In this document: positions 45,106-53,288 of the stretch, in pieces
Numbering within the stretch: the first letter of the stretch is position 1
Layout: every line of letters begins with the position of its first letter
From: Elstera cyanobacteriorum
GTDB lineage: Bacteria > Pseudomonadota > Alphaproteobacteria > Elsterales > Elsteraceae
Assembly: GCF_002251735.1 (NCBI RefSeq)
Contig: NZ_NOXS01000028.1
Span: 26,658 to 90,657, forward strand
Direction: 5' to 3'
Length of the DNA: 64,000 nucleotides
The notes under the pieces: generated by a model
Told to the model about the DNA's origin: nothing
The model's input: only the letters and a program-made list of their open reading frames with translations
The model's database searches: none
Program-made: the position numbers and the translations under genes

Positions 45106-45135
45106 GAAAAACCCACCCAGCCAGGATTGGCCGGG
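45106..45135 (-). terminator. Rho-independent terminator of chemoreceptor copy B
   Basis: On the minus strand CCCGGCCA pairs with TGGCTGGG (45128-45135 and 45116-45123), then TGGGTTTTT follows, ten bases after the stop codon. Confidence 0.6.
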
Positions 45136-45145
45136 CAGGGTGCGA

Positions 45146-46645
45146 TCAACCGACCGCCTTGAGTTCTGCATAAAGGTCGAGACTGGTGTGGGATAAGTCC
45201 TTCGCGGCTTCTACCGCGCCCAGAATTCGGCGAATGCTGCCGTCGATATCGGTCACCGCCGCCGCGGTAGTTTGCATATTCATCGAAATATCGCGGGTGA
45301 CGGCGGTTTGTTCTTCCATCGCGCTGGCAACACCGGTAACGCCGTCCTGAACCGAAATCATCGCGCTGGTAATCTCGGTTAGGGTTTCGGAGACCCCGGT
45401 TGAAATCGCCTGAACCTCGGCGATTTCGTGGGCGATGGTATCGGTGGCTTGGGATACTTGCTGGGCGAGGTTTTTCACCTCGCTGGCGACGACCGTAAAG
45501 CCTTTGCCGGCCTCGCCCGCGCGCGCAGCCTCGATAGTGGCGTTCAAGGCCAGAAGGTTGATGTTCGCGGCAATATCCTGAATGAAGCGGATCACCCCGG
45601 TCATCGCGTCCGCCGCCGCGGCCAGCCGGGCGGCCTTTTCGCCAACGCTGGTCACGCTCGACATGGCGCCATCGACGGCGCCTTTCGAGCGGATGATATT
45701 GCTCGAGACTTCGGCGATGGAGATCGAGAGTTCTTCGGTCGCGGACGCGACCGTCTGCACCCCGCTTGATGTTTGCGTTGTCGCCCCGGTGACCAGCGTC
45801 GTCTGCTGGGTGATATCGCCGATCGACTGAACGATACTGCCGAGATTGCGATCAACTTGCGCGCCGACAACCTCGGTCTTCTGCCGTTTCAGCACCTGAT
45901 CGGTGATATCGGTGGCATATTTCACCACTTTGAACGGGCGGCCCTTGGGGTCGAGGATCGGGTTATAGGTGGCCTGAATCCAGACCTCCCGCCCGCCTTT
46001 GCCGATGCGCTTAAACTCCGCCGCGAAATATTCACCCTGCCGCAGCCGGTCCCAAAAGGCGCGATAGTCGCTGGTCTGCTCGTAGGTAGGATCGACGAAG
46101 AGGCTGTGCGATTTGCCGAGGATTTCGTCCAACCGATAGCCCATCGCGGCCAAAAAATTATCGTTTGCCTGAAGAACCGTCCCCGCGAGATCGAACTCGA
46201 TCACCGCTTGCAACCGGCGGATGGCCTGAAGCTGGCCTTCGTAATCGGCAAGGCGCAGGCGCTGCTCGGTTACATCGGTCGCGATTTTGACGATTTTGAT
46301 CGGTTGGCCGTGGCGGTCCAGCACGGGGTTATAGGTCGCCTGTAACCAAACTTCGCGCCCGTCGCGGGTTGTGCGCAGATATTCGCCGCGGTGAAAGCGG
46401 CCCTGTTGCAACGTGTCCCAGAACGCCCGATAGTCCGCCGTCTCGGCATCGGCACTGGGAACAAACATACGGTGATGCTTGCCTTTAATCTCCTCAAGAC
46501 GATAGCCCATCGTCTTTAAAAAATTCCCATTCGCCGACAGAATTATCCCATCCGGGCTAAATTCAATCATGGCTTGGGAGCGACTAAAGGCCAAAACGGT
46601 GGCTTGCGATGAGCTGGCCCATAGTCGTGTTAGAAAGGTTAACAT
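45146..46645 (-). CDS. Cytoplasmic PAS-PAS chemoreceptor (BdlA/Aer-like), copy B
   Basis: A 499-residue paralogue of the preceding receptor with the same order: PAS1 ([26 protein letters not shown]), PAS2 ([26 protein letters not shown]), PAC segments, and a signalling domain with [42 protein letters not shown] lies eight bases before the ATG. Copies A and B are tandem, on the same strand and separated by 457 bp. Most divergence lies in the PAS cores and N-termini, consistent with a duplication followed by sensory divergence. Confidence 0.9.
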   Translation of the reverse strand: MLTFLTRLWASSSQATVLAFSRSQAMIEFSPDGIILSANGNFLKTMGYRLEEIKGKHHRMFVPSADAETADYRAFWDTLQQGRFHRGEYLRTTRDGREVWLQATYNPVLDRHGQPIKIVKIATDVTEQRLRLADYEGQLQAIRRLQAVIEFDLAGTVLQANDNFLAAMGYRLDEILGKSHSLFVDPTYEQTSDYRAFWDRLRQGEYFAAEFKRIGKGGREVWIQATYNPILDPKGRPFKVVKYATDITDQVLKRQKTEVVGAQVDRNLGSIVQSIGDITQQTTLVTGATTQTSSGVQTVASATEELSISIAEVSSNIIRSKGAVDGAMSSVTSVGEKAARLAAAADAMTGVIRFIQDIAANINLLALNATIEAARAGEAGKGFTVVASEVKNLAQQVSQATDTIAHEIAEVQAISTGVSETLTEITSAMISVQDGVTGVASAMEEQTAVTRDISMNMQTTAAAVTDIDGSIRRILGAVEAAKDLSHTSLDLYAELKAVG

Positions 46646-47359
46646 GGGCTATCTCCGTTATCGACCCAATTGAATGCGCTTGTATGAATGGGTCCTGCTT
46701 AAAAAGATTCTAAAGCTGTCGAACCATTTTTCAAGATTGGGGGAAACCGATATACTGCGTGTTATACACGTAAAATATGGCGATGCTGTGATCATGGTGA
46801 ATTTCCCGCGTTGATTTCGGCTGGCGCCGGGTGGTTAGCAACGCGAACACGGGAACGCGCCCCACGTATTCCCTCAGCCCCGGGAGCGACCCGAAGCATG
46901 GTGTGAGGTATCCTATTTCGTGGGCCACCCGACTAAGCGGGTCACCCCGTGTTCTGCGACGCTAATGCGTTTGTGACGTTGCTACACGCCACGGCAGGAC
47001 TATGCCCCAAAGACTTGTGCTTCGCCACAGCTTTCCAAACTCTTTAGGGTGCGGGATGCTGGCAGTCTTCTTTTAGATCAGAAGCGACAGAAAACGCACT
47101 ATGAAGTTTTCAGTCTTGCTGATAAAAATCTAATGTCACAGAAATTCGGATTCGAAGCGGGATAGGTAAGGAATTTTATTTATAAAAGTCCGACAATTAA
47201 ACCAAAAATCAGCCGTTATCCGCAATCTTCGATCCGAAGATTATTTTATTTAAGGTTGAATAAAAGAAAAATCCTGCACTCTTGGCGCGTTCTCTTGCGG
47301 GGCACAAACGAAAACGCCCCGCAGGGCGGGGCGTTCGCTGGGAGATGACGCGGGGCTGG
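46646..47359. other. 714-bp spacer with a GC-rich island, no recognisable gene
   Basis: The sides (46646-46790, 47080-47290) are AT-rich, while 46800-47060 is GC-rich with several short inverted repeats, for example ACCCG/CGGGT near 46927-46942. A reverse-strand frame of 65 codons (46731-46928) has no ribosome site. The stretch could be a decayed mobile element or a structured RNA; nothing more can be supported. Confidence 0.4.
47311..47335 (-). terminator. Rho-independent terminator of the D,D-carboxypeptidase gene
   Basis: A perfect 10-bp stem (47313-47322 with 47326-47335) precedes TTTTCG on the minus strand, 24 bases after the stop codon. Confidence 0.8.
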
Positions 47360-48700
47360 TTAGCTGGCCGGAACCGCCACGCAGGCGCTTTTCTGGCGGG
47401 TCAGAGCTTGGCAGGCGTCGCGGGCTTCCTTTTCCGTCAGACCGGCAATGCGGGCGCGGAAGACCTTAGCGCCTTTACCGTCCTTCCCTTCGGCGACGGA
47501 CACCGACCCGCCCGAGAGGGCATGGCGTGCGCTGGCCGCTGCGGTTTCTGCCGCCTTATGGGCATTGGCATTGGTGCTGAAGGCGCCGACTTGCACCGCC
47601 CAAGTGCCGCGCGCTTTGGTCGGGGCGGGCAGGGGGGCGGGTTTCGCGGCGACCGGCTTCGCCGTTGCGGCAGGCGGCGGCGCTGCGATTACCGGTGCGG
47701 CGGCGCGACCGAGCGTTGCCGAGACCGGCGTGATCGTGGCCCCACCAACCGGCCGGGCCGGAACGCGGGTGCTGACCGGGGTGATCGCGGGCTTCGTATC
47801 CTCGGCAATCGCGACCTGGGTGCGCTTCGGCGCATAGTCCGGTGCGGCGGCGGTGAGCGTCCCTGCAAAGCCGGCGTCGAGCAGCTTTGCCATCAGTTGA
47901 TCGCGCTGGCCCGGGCTGGTGCCGCCGAAGACCGCGCCGACCAACCGGCGCCCATCGCGCTTGGCGGAAGCAACCAGATTGAAGCCCGAGGCGCGGATGA
48001 AGCCGGTCTTAATCCCGTCCATCCCATCGTACACATTCATCAGGCGGTTGTGGTTCGGATGCACACGGCCCTGGTAGGTGAAAGCGCGGGTGGAGAAGAG
48101 CTGATAGAAATCCGGGAAATCGCGGATCAGCGCCCGGCCCAGCACCGCCATATCGCGCGCGGTGGTGATCTGCGCATCATTGGGTAGGCCAGAGGCATTG
48201 ATAAACAGCGTGGCATTCATCCCCAGGCGGCGGGCGCGCTGGGTCATCTGCCGGGCGAAAGCGGGTTCGGACCCGGCGAGATTTTCCGCCAGCGTCACGG
48301 CGGCATCATTGGCGGATTTGGTGACGAGGCCCAACACCGCATCGCGCACCGGAATGGTCGCACCGGGGCGCAGGCCCAGCTTGGTCGGGTCTTGTTCGGA
48401 GGCGAATTGGCTGACCAGCAGCTTCTGATCCATCGACAGGCGGCCCTGTTGCAGCGCCTCGAAGGTCATATACAGCGTCATCATCTTGGTCAGCGATGCC
48501 GGATGGCGCGGTTCGTCGGCATTCTGGCTATAAAGCGTTGCGCCCGTGCTATAGTCCATGATCAGCGAGGCCGTGCGGTCCGGCGCGGCCTGGGCCGCCC
48601 CCGCAACCACCCCGGCCAGAGCGATGCCCGAAAGCGCGCGCGCGATGTGGCGACCAAAGGACCATCGGGTTTGCCGCTGCTGGACTGGAGTGTTCGCCAT
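47360..48700 (-). CDS. D-alanyl-D-alanine carboxypeptidase (S11) with C-terminal SPOR domain
   Basis: A 446-residue exported penicillin-binding protein. An N-terminal signal peptide ends near residue 38 (GVVAGAAQA). The S11 domain has SLTK (nucleophile serine), SAN and KTGF motifs. A Pro/Ala linker follows, and the last 75 residues (TWAVQVGAFSTNANAHKAAETAA...VFRARIAGLTEKEARDACQAL) form a SPOR domain that binds denuded glycan at the septum. The enzyme trims terminal D-Ala from pentapeptides. This combination is typical of Alphaproteobacteria. It is divergent from the phasin gene. Confidence 0.93.
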   Translation of the reverse strand: MANTPVQQRQTRWSFGRHIARALSGIALAGVVAGAAQAAPDRTASLIMDYSTGATLYSQNADEPRHPASLTKMMTLYMTFEALQQGRLSMDQKLLVSQFASEQDPTKLGLRPGATIPVRDAVLGLVTKSANDAAVTLAENLAGSEPAFARQMTQRARRLGMNATLFINASGLPNDAQITTARDMAVLGRALIRDFPDFYQLFSTRAFTYQGRVHPNHNRLMNVYDGMDGIKTGFIRASGFNLVASAKRDGRRLVGAVFGGTSPGQRDQLMAKLLDAGFAGTLTAAAPDYAPKRTQVAIAEDTKPAITPVSTRVPARPVGGATITPVSATLGRAAAPVIAAPPPAATAKPVAAKPAPLPAPTKARGTWAVQVGAFSTNANAHKAAETAAASARHALSGGSVSVAEGKDGKGAKVFRARIAGLTEKEARDACQALTRQKSACVAVPAS

Positions 48701-49105
48701 CGGGGGTCTTCCGCTCTTCGTCTAAAGGGTGGCAGGACTGTATCAAGCGTCTTAGCATCTGTCCATAACCAATTGACTTTATTGATTCTCTGCTAGGTAT
48801 GTCGGTCTTACCGCTTTGTTTCCGGCCCGTTCTGGGTTTGTCTTACGTGCTGCGGTGCGCAATTTTCGTTTTCAGGTGCAAACGAACTTGGGCGAAATTC
48901 GTTTCGCATACGGCTGAATGCGGCGGCTTTGCTGGGAAAAATCTTTGTGTGCGCTGCACAAAAAGGCTTGACGGACGGCTAAGCTCTGGGCATTCTTTAG
49001 GCATCGGCGGCGCGCGGTATGCCAGTCTGACGGATGTGTGACATATCCAGGGTCAGGCGGGGCAGCCCGAGGTCGCTGGACCCGTAACCCCGTGAGGACC
49101 GAACG
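48701..49105. other. 405-bp divergent control region of the carboxypeptidase and phasin genes
   Basis: No credible gene is present. Near the phasin side an inverted repeat TTTGTG-N7-CACAAA (48944-48962) is followed at once by TTGACG (48968-48973), a possible -35 element; the matching -10 (CATTCT) is weak. The repeat holds GCGCTGCA, TGC-rich as in PhaR sites, so it could control the phasin gene. Confidence 0.4.
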
Positions 49106-49747
49106 ATGACTGCACCCCGCAAACCTGCGGCTCCCCGCCGTTCACCCGCGCGCCCCGTTGCCCTGCCGGAAGCGGCGGCCCCGGTGCCGGTTGCGGAGCC
49201 TGCCGTAAGCGAAGGTGCTGTGAGTGAGCCGGTTGTGGTGCTCGCGACCGTCGAACCGGTTGCCGAGGCTCCGGCCCCGTTCGTCCCGCGTTTTTTCTCT
49301 TTCATTCAAGGATCGACCCCAATGACCAATGTTGAACAGACCTTCGCGACCGCCAAAGAGCAGTTCGAAAAATTCTCGCAGCGCTTCCTCGGCGGTTTCG
49401 GCGGCTACGGCGATCTCGCCAGCGTTGGCCGGGAAAACATCGAAGCCTTCGTGAAGGCCTCGACCATTTGGGCGAAGGGCACCGAAGAAATCGGCAAGTC
49501 GGTCGCCGCGCTGACCCAGGCGCAGGTCGAAGCCTCGCTGGCCACCACCAAGGCGCTGTTCGGCGTGACGAACTTCAAGCAGGCGCTGGAAATCCAGAAC
49601 GAAGCCGCCAAGACCAGCCTCGATAAGCTGATGGCCGAAGGCAATAAGATCACCGAACTGTCGATGAAGGTCGCCAACGAAGCGATCGAACCGATCCAGG
49701 CGCGCGTGACCGTTGCCGTCGAAAAGATCCTGAAGCCCGCCGCCTAA
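49106..49747 (+). CDS. phaP: Phasin family protein with a Pro/Ala-rich N-terminal extension
   Basis: A 213-residue protein. Residues 73-213 (MTNVEQTFATAKEQFEKFSQRFLGGFGG...) are the phasin domain: AFVKASTIWAKGTEEIGKSVAALTQAQVEASLATTKALFGVTNFKQALEIQNEAAKTSLDKL, amphipathic helices that coat PHB granules. Residues 1-72 are rich in Pro, Ala and Val and resemble an unstructured extension. There are two plausible starts: the ATG at 49106 with GAGG upstream, and an ATG at 49322 with AAGGA nine bases upstream, which gives a normal 141-residue phasin. PHB depolymerase is encoded at 7511. Confidence 0.88.
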   Translation: MTAPRKPAAPRRSPARPVALPEAAAPVPVAEPAVSEGAVSEPVVVLATVEPVAEAPAPFVPRFFSFIQGSTPMTNVEQTFATAKEQFEKFSQRFLGGFGGYGDLASVGRENIEAFVKASTIWAKGTEEIGKSVAALTQAQVEASLATTKALFGVTNFKQALEIQNEAAKTSLDKLMAEGNKITELSMKVANEAIEPIQARVTVAVEKILKPAA

Positions 49748-49800
49748 GGGTTAGGGCGCCCGCCCCAAGCGCCAGCGCGTCAAACGCATAGGGCGAGGGA

Positions 49801-49837
49801 GAAACTTCTGAAAGAAGTTTCAAGCCGCCATTGCGGC
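49801..49837. repeat. Tandem hairpins after the phasin gene
   Basis: GAAACTTCT (49801-49809) pairs with AGAAGTTTC (49813-49821), and GCCGC (49824-49828) with GCGGC (49833-49837). They lie between the phasin stop and its terminator. Confidence 0.5.
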
Positions 49838-49888
49838 GGCGGCCAAGGGCGCGGACGCGCCCGCCCGGCGAGGGCTGATAAAAAAACA

Positions 49889-49921
49889 TCCCGGTGGGGG
49901 CGACCCTGCCGGGATTTTTTA
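49889..49921 (+). terminator. Rho-independent terminator upstream of liuR
   Basis: ATCCCGG at 49889-49895 pairs with CCGGGAT at 49910-49916 (with inner G/C pairs) and T6 follows. It isolates the phasin transcript from liuR. Confidence 0.8.
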
Positions 49922-49951
49922 TGTCTTCCTGCGGCACCCCGCCGCAGCAAA

Positions 49952-49960
49952 ACTTTACGC
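49952..49960. promoter_or_regulatory. Candidate LiuR half-site upstream of liuR
   Basis: ACTTTACGC at 49952-49960 recurs in inverse orientation as GCGTAAAGT at 50410-50418, just upstream of the thioesterase gene. A shorter GTAAAGT is at 50396-50402. Both positions flank liuR, making them candidate regulator sites. Confidence 0.3.
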
Positions 49961-49987
49961 AGCCGGAAACTTCGCTATGCTGCCCCC

Positions 49988-50404
49988 ATGAGCAGCACCA
50001 GTTTTTCCATCGCCCAGCTTACCGCCGAATTCGACATCACGCCGCGCGCGATCCGCTTTTACGAGGACCGCGGCCTGATCACCCCCGGGCGCAACGGCAA
50101 CCGCCGGGTCTATTCCCCGCGCGACCGGGTGCGGCTCAAGCTCATTCTGCGCGGCAAGCGCCTCGGTCTCTCGCTGGAAGAAATCCGCGAGATTATCGAT
50201 ATGTACGATACCGAACAGGATAGCGGCCAAGCCCAGCGCGCCCAGCTTGATCTGCTGCTCGATAAAATCCGCAAACGCCGACAAACCCTGATGGCGCAAA
50301 AGCAGGATATCGACGTGCTGCTGGATTTTATGGACCGGGTGGAAGTGGAATGCACGGAGGCCTTGATTGCGCTCGGCGATGGTGGCAAGCTGGCTGTAAA
50401 GTGA
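49988..50404 (+). CDS. liuR: MerR-family regulator LiuR of branched-chain amino acid degradation
   Basis: A 138-residue MerR protein. The N-terminal winged helix reads SIAQLTAEFDITPRAIRFYEDRGLITPGRNGNRRVYSPRDRVRLKLILRGKRLGLSLEEIREIIDMYD, and a coiled coil (LDLLLDKIRKRRQTLMAQKQDID) follows; there are no metal-binding cysteines apart from one in the tail. This is the LiuR type, which heads leucine/isovalerate degradation loci; the genes that follow (liuA, liuB-E) confirm it. The exact inducer is not known from sequence. Confidence 0.9.
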   Translation: MSSTSFSIAQLTAEFDITPRAIRFYEDRGLITPGRNGNRRVYSPRDRVRLKLILRGKRLGLSLEEIREIIDMYDTEQDSGQAQRAQLDLLLDKIRKRRQTLMAQKQDIDVLLDFMDRVEVECTEALIALGDGGKLAVK

Positions 50405-50478
50405 CGCGCGCGTAAAGTTATGGTGGCCGAACCGCCAAACTGATCGTATAAAATCCGCCGCGTCCCCTGGGGAAGGAA

Positions 50479-50958
50479 ATGACGATGGCGGAAACTTTCG
50501 CGCTTACCCGCACCAGCGACCCGGCGGTGCTCGCCCATCTTGAAGCGGTGCTGGCCAGCCAAAGTTTTTCCCAAGCGATGGGGCTTGGCATCCTGTGGGC
50601 GACGCGCGGCGACTGCGCGCTGACGCTGCCCGCCCGGCCCGACCTAACCCAGCAAGATGGGTTCTTCCACGGCGGCGCCGTTGCCGCCTTTGTCGATGTC
50701 GCGGGCGGGTATGCCGCCTGGTCCATCGCGCCGCCCGGCCATAATGTGCTGACGGTCGAATATAAGACCAATTTCCTCAAACCCGCCGTCGGGCGCCGCT
50801 TGATCGGCCACGGGCGGGTGAAGCGGGGCGGCAAGTCCCTGATCGTCACCGAAATCGACATTTACGGCGAAACCGACGCGGCCGGTACGACCGGTGCGGG
50901 CCTATCGCTCTGCGCCACCGCGCTGCAAACCCTGATGCAACTGCCCCCTGCGGCCTGA
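50479..50958 (+). CDS. PaaI-family hotdog thioesterase
   Basis: A 159-residue single hotdog domain. QDGFFHGGAVAAFVDVAGGYAAWS carries the HGG-x-x-x-x-x-x-D motif of PaaI/4HBT-type thioesterases. GTGTT-free, it should hydrolyse an acyl-CoA. It lies between liuR and liuA and is probably part of the same transcript, perhaps recovering CoA when acyl-CoA intermediates accumulate. Two ATGs (50479 and 50485) are possible; GGAAGGAA fits both. Confidence 0.85.
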   Translation: MTMAETFALTRTSDPAVLAHLEAVLASQSFSQAMGLGILWATRGDCALTLPARPDLTQQDGFFHGGAVAAFVDVAGGYAAWSIAPPGHNVLTVEYKTNFLKPAVGRRLIGHGRVKRGGKSLIVTEIDIYGETDAAGTTGAGLSLCATALQTLMQLPPAA

Positions 50959-50979
50959 CCCGATCCAAGAGGTTTCCCC

Positions 50980-52149
50980 ATGCGGAATGATTTCCCCTCG
51001 CTGAACTTCGACCTGGGCGAAGATCTCGATATGCTCCGCGCCTCCGTGCGCAGCTTCGCCGCCGACCGCATCGCCCCGCTGGCCGCCGAAACGGACGCGA
51101 AGAACGAATTCCCCAACCACCTGTGGCGGGAAATGGGCGATCTCGGCATCCTCGGCGTGACCGTGCCGGAAGAATACGGCGGCGCGGGCATGGGCTACCT
51201 CGCCCATGCCGTGGTGATGGAAGAAGTCAGCCGTGCCTCGGCCTCCATCGGTCTGTCCTACGGCGCCCACTCCAACCTCTGCGTCAATCAGTTGAAGCTG
51301 AACGGCACGGATGCACAAAAGCGCCGCTACCTGCCGAAACTGATCTCCGGCGAACACGTCGGCGCGCTCGCCATGTCCGAACCCGGCTCCGGCTCCGATG
51401 TCGTGTCGATGCGCCTGCGCGCCGACAAAAAGGGCGACCGCTACGTCCTCAACGGCAATAAAATGTGGATCACCAACGGGCCGGACGCCGATACCCTGGT
51501 GGTCTACGCGAAAACCGATCTCGACGCCGGGCCGCGCGGCATCACCGCGTTTATTATCGAGAAAGGCTTCAAAGGCTTCCGCACCGCCCAAAAGCTCGAC
51601 AAGCTCGGCATGCGCGGCTCCAATACCTGCGAACTGGTGTTTGAAGACTGCGAAGTCCCGGAAGAAAACGTGCTGAACGCCGTCGGGCGCGGCGTGAATG
51701 TGCTGATGAGCGGCCTCGATTTCGAGCGCGTCGTCCTTGCCGCCGGTCCCATCGGCATTATGCAAGCCTGCCTCGACGTGGTGATCCCCTATGTGCACGA
51801 CCGCAAGCAGTTCGGCCAGCCCATCGGCACCTTCCAACTGATGCAGGGCAAACTCGCCGATATGTACGTCACGCTCAACGCGGCGAAAGCCTATGTCTAC
51901 GCCGTCGCCAAAGCCTGCGACCGCAACGAAGTTACCCGCAAAGACGCTGCCGGCTGCATCCTCTACGCCGCCGAAAAAGCCACCTGGATGGCGCTGGAAG
52001 CCATCCAATGCCTCGGCGGCAACGGCTACATCAACGAATACCCGACCGGCCGCTTGCTGCGCGACGCGAAACTCTACGAAATCGGCGCAGGCACCAGCGA
52101 AATCCGCCGCTGGCTCATTGGGCGGGAATTGTTCGCGGAGACGAAGTAA
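50980..52149 (+). CDS. liuA: Isovaleryl-CoA dehydrogenase
   Basis: A 389-residue acyl-CoA dehydrogenase. [18 protein letters not shown] is the FAD/substrate motif, and [21 protein letters not shown] and [21 protein letters not shown] are family signatures. In the C-terminal motif [12 protein letters not shown] the usual catalytic Glu of other acyl-CoA dehydrogenases is absent, while LDFERVVLA holds the Glu that serves as base in isovaleryl-CoA dehydrogenases. It oxidises isovaleryl-CoA to 3-methylcrotonyl-CoA in leucine breakdown. It begins 21 bp after the thioesterase gene. Confidence 0.95.
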   Translation: MRNDFPSLNFDLGEDLDMLRASVRSFAADRIAPLAAETDAKNEFPNHLWREMGDLGILGVTVPEEYGGAGMGYLAHAVVMEEVSRASASIGLSYGAHSNLCVNQLKLNGTDAQKRRYLPKLISGEHVGALAMSEPGSGSDVVSMRLRADKKGDRYVLNGNKMWITNGPDADTLVVYAKTDLDAGPRGITAFIIEKGFKGFRTAQKLDKLGMRGSNTCELVFEDCEVPEENVLNAVGRGVNVLMSGLDFERVVLAAGPIGIMQACLDVVIPYVHDRKQFGQPIGTFQLMQGKLADMYVTLNAAKAYVYAVAKACDRNEVTRKDAAGCILYAAEKATWMALEAIQCLGGNGYINEYPTGRLLRDAKLYEIGAGTSEIRRWLIGRELFAETK

Positions 52150-52174
52150 CGCGGGCACGCCGGGGCTGTTTCGC

Positions 52175-52234
52175 GGGGCGCTGCCCCGCACCCCGCCAGG
52201 GGGAGGCCTCCCCCTGGACCGGGTTGCGTTTACG
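52175..52234. repeat. Intergenic palindromic repeat, copy 2 (upstream of the DUF2971 gene)
   Basis: GGGGC-gct-GCCCC (52175-52187), GCACCCCGCC, a 22-bp perfect palindrome at 52196-52217 and an ACCGGGTT tail follow the same plan as copy 1 at 22926. It lies between the liuA stop and the AT-rich gene. Confidence 0.65.
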
Positions 52235-52252
52235 AACTGCTGGGGACAAAAA

Positions 52253-53272
52253 ATGGTAGAACCAGAGTATGAGAGTCTTGAAAAATTAGAATCGTACCCA
52301 AGGCCCCCTTATTCTGTCTGTGCTGGTGAGGTGCCAGTTCTTGTGCATTATACTGGTCTTAACTCTGTCTTTGGAATAGTGGATAAAAAGAAGCTTTGGG
52401 CTTCTCATATTTCATACATGAATGACCCAAATGATGGCTATGAGCTGTATAATTTTGTCCTGTATCACATTCGGCGCAGATTACTATTATCAAGATTTTC
52501 GGAAAAAATTTCTGTCATAGATTTTATCTTTAGCACAGATAATTTTATCAGGGTTGAGGAGTTTTCTGATCTAAATCGCCTGTTAAGCGATATAGATCAC
52601 GAGGAATTTTTATTTGATTTATACGTTTCTATGCTATCGCATAGACAAATGCGTAATTATTTTTCCAATAAAGATTTGAGTTTTTATATTTTTTCTTTTT
52701 CCAAATTTAAGGAAGACATTTCGATCGATCCTTGGCGATCTTATGCAAAGGATGCTAAGGGGTTTCGACTGGAATTTGATTTCGATAAACTTAAAAAATC
52801 AATCCTATCAAGTTTTTTAATAAATGATGAGAAGGATTTTGTTAATTTTTATGAGTGTGAATACTGGCCGTTTTCCAAATTCGCGGATGGTGCAAATGAG
52901 ATTATTGATGGTTTTCTCAATATATTTAACGTTGAGAAGTTTAGAGTCGATAAATTAAATATTTATTATAGACTTATGGTTGCGGTAGAAAATTTATCAT
53001 TGATAATAAAGAGTAATAGTTATGAGTCTGAATGCGAAGTAAGACTCCTTATTCGCAGGAAAGGGAAAAAGGATGTTTGTTATCGACCTGGAGAGAGCTT
53101 GATAATACCTTATGTGGAGTGCGATTTCGGTATTGAAGCTCTCCGCCGTGTTGTCTGCGGCCCAAGAACGCCGTCGAGAGCAAACTACTCTATTATTAAT
53201 TTTCTTTCTTCTTGTTCTGGTGGCCATGTCGATGTGAGACGATCTCCCGTGAGTTATGTTGGCCCATACTAA
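52253..53272 (+). CDS. AT-rich DUF2971 protein inserted in the liu locus
   Basis: A 339-residue protein. The N-terminal region PVLVHYTGLNSVFGIVDKKKLWASHISYMNDPNDGYELY is the DUF2971 signature (HYT, KLW, S, N-D-P-x-[ED]). Later CSF-like and KGFRLEF-type segments (YAKDAKGFRLEFDF) and ESECEVRLLI (the ExEVR block) are also typical. No signal peptide or membrane helix. The gene is strongly AT-rich, with TTT, AAA and ATT codons dominating, unlike its neighbours, which suggests recent transfer. The function of DUF2971 is unknown. The ATG at 52253 has GGGGA upstream; a longer open frame reads back into liuA and is not credible. Confidence 0.8.
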   Translation: MVEPEYESLEKLESYPRPPYSVCAGEVPVLVHYTGLNSVFGIVDKKKLWASHISYMNDPNDGYELYNFVLYHIRRRLLLSRFSEKISVIDFIFSTDNFIRVEEFSDLNRLLSDIDHEEFLFDLYVSMLSHRQMRNYFSNKDLSFYIFSFSKFKEDISIDPWRSYAKDAKGFRLEFDFDKLKKSILSSFLINDEKDFVNFYECEYWPFSKFADGANEIIDGFLNIFNVEKFRVDKLNIYYRLMVAVENLSLIIKSNSYESECEVRLLIRRKGKKDVCYRPGESLIIPYVECDFGIEALRRVVCGPRTPSRANYSIINFLSSCSGGHVDVRRSPVSYVGPY

Positions 53273-53288
53273 AGTCTGGAAGGGAAAA

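Larger units (their letters stand above)
44689..45145. other. 457-bp AT-rich spacer between the two PAS chemoreceptors
   Basis: The spacer is conspicuously AT-rich from about 44930 to 45040 and carries no credible gene. It holds the terminator (45106-45135) and long hairpin (45044-45080) of copy B and presumably the promoter of copy A near 44700-44760. Confidence 0.5.

Noticed and set aside
48799..49041. 80-codon forward frame upstream of the phasin gene
   Set aside because: It covers the probable phasin promoter and has no ribosome site.
51893..53272. Longer start for the DUF2971 frame that reads back into liuA
   Set aside because: The first part is an off-frame translation of liuA; the switch to AT-rich codons and the ribosome site place the start at 52253.
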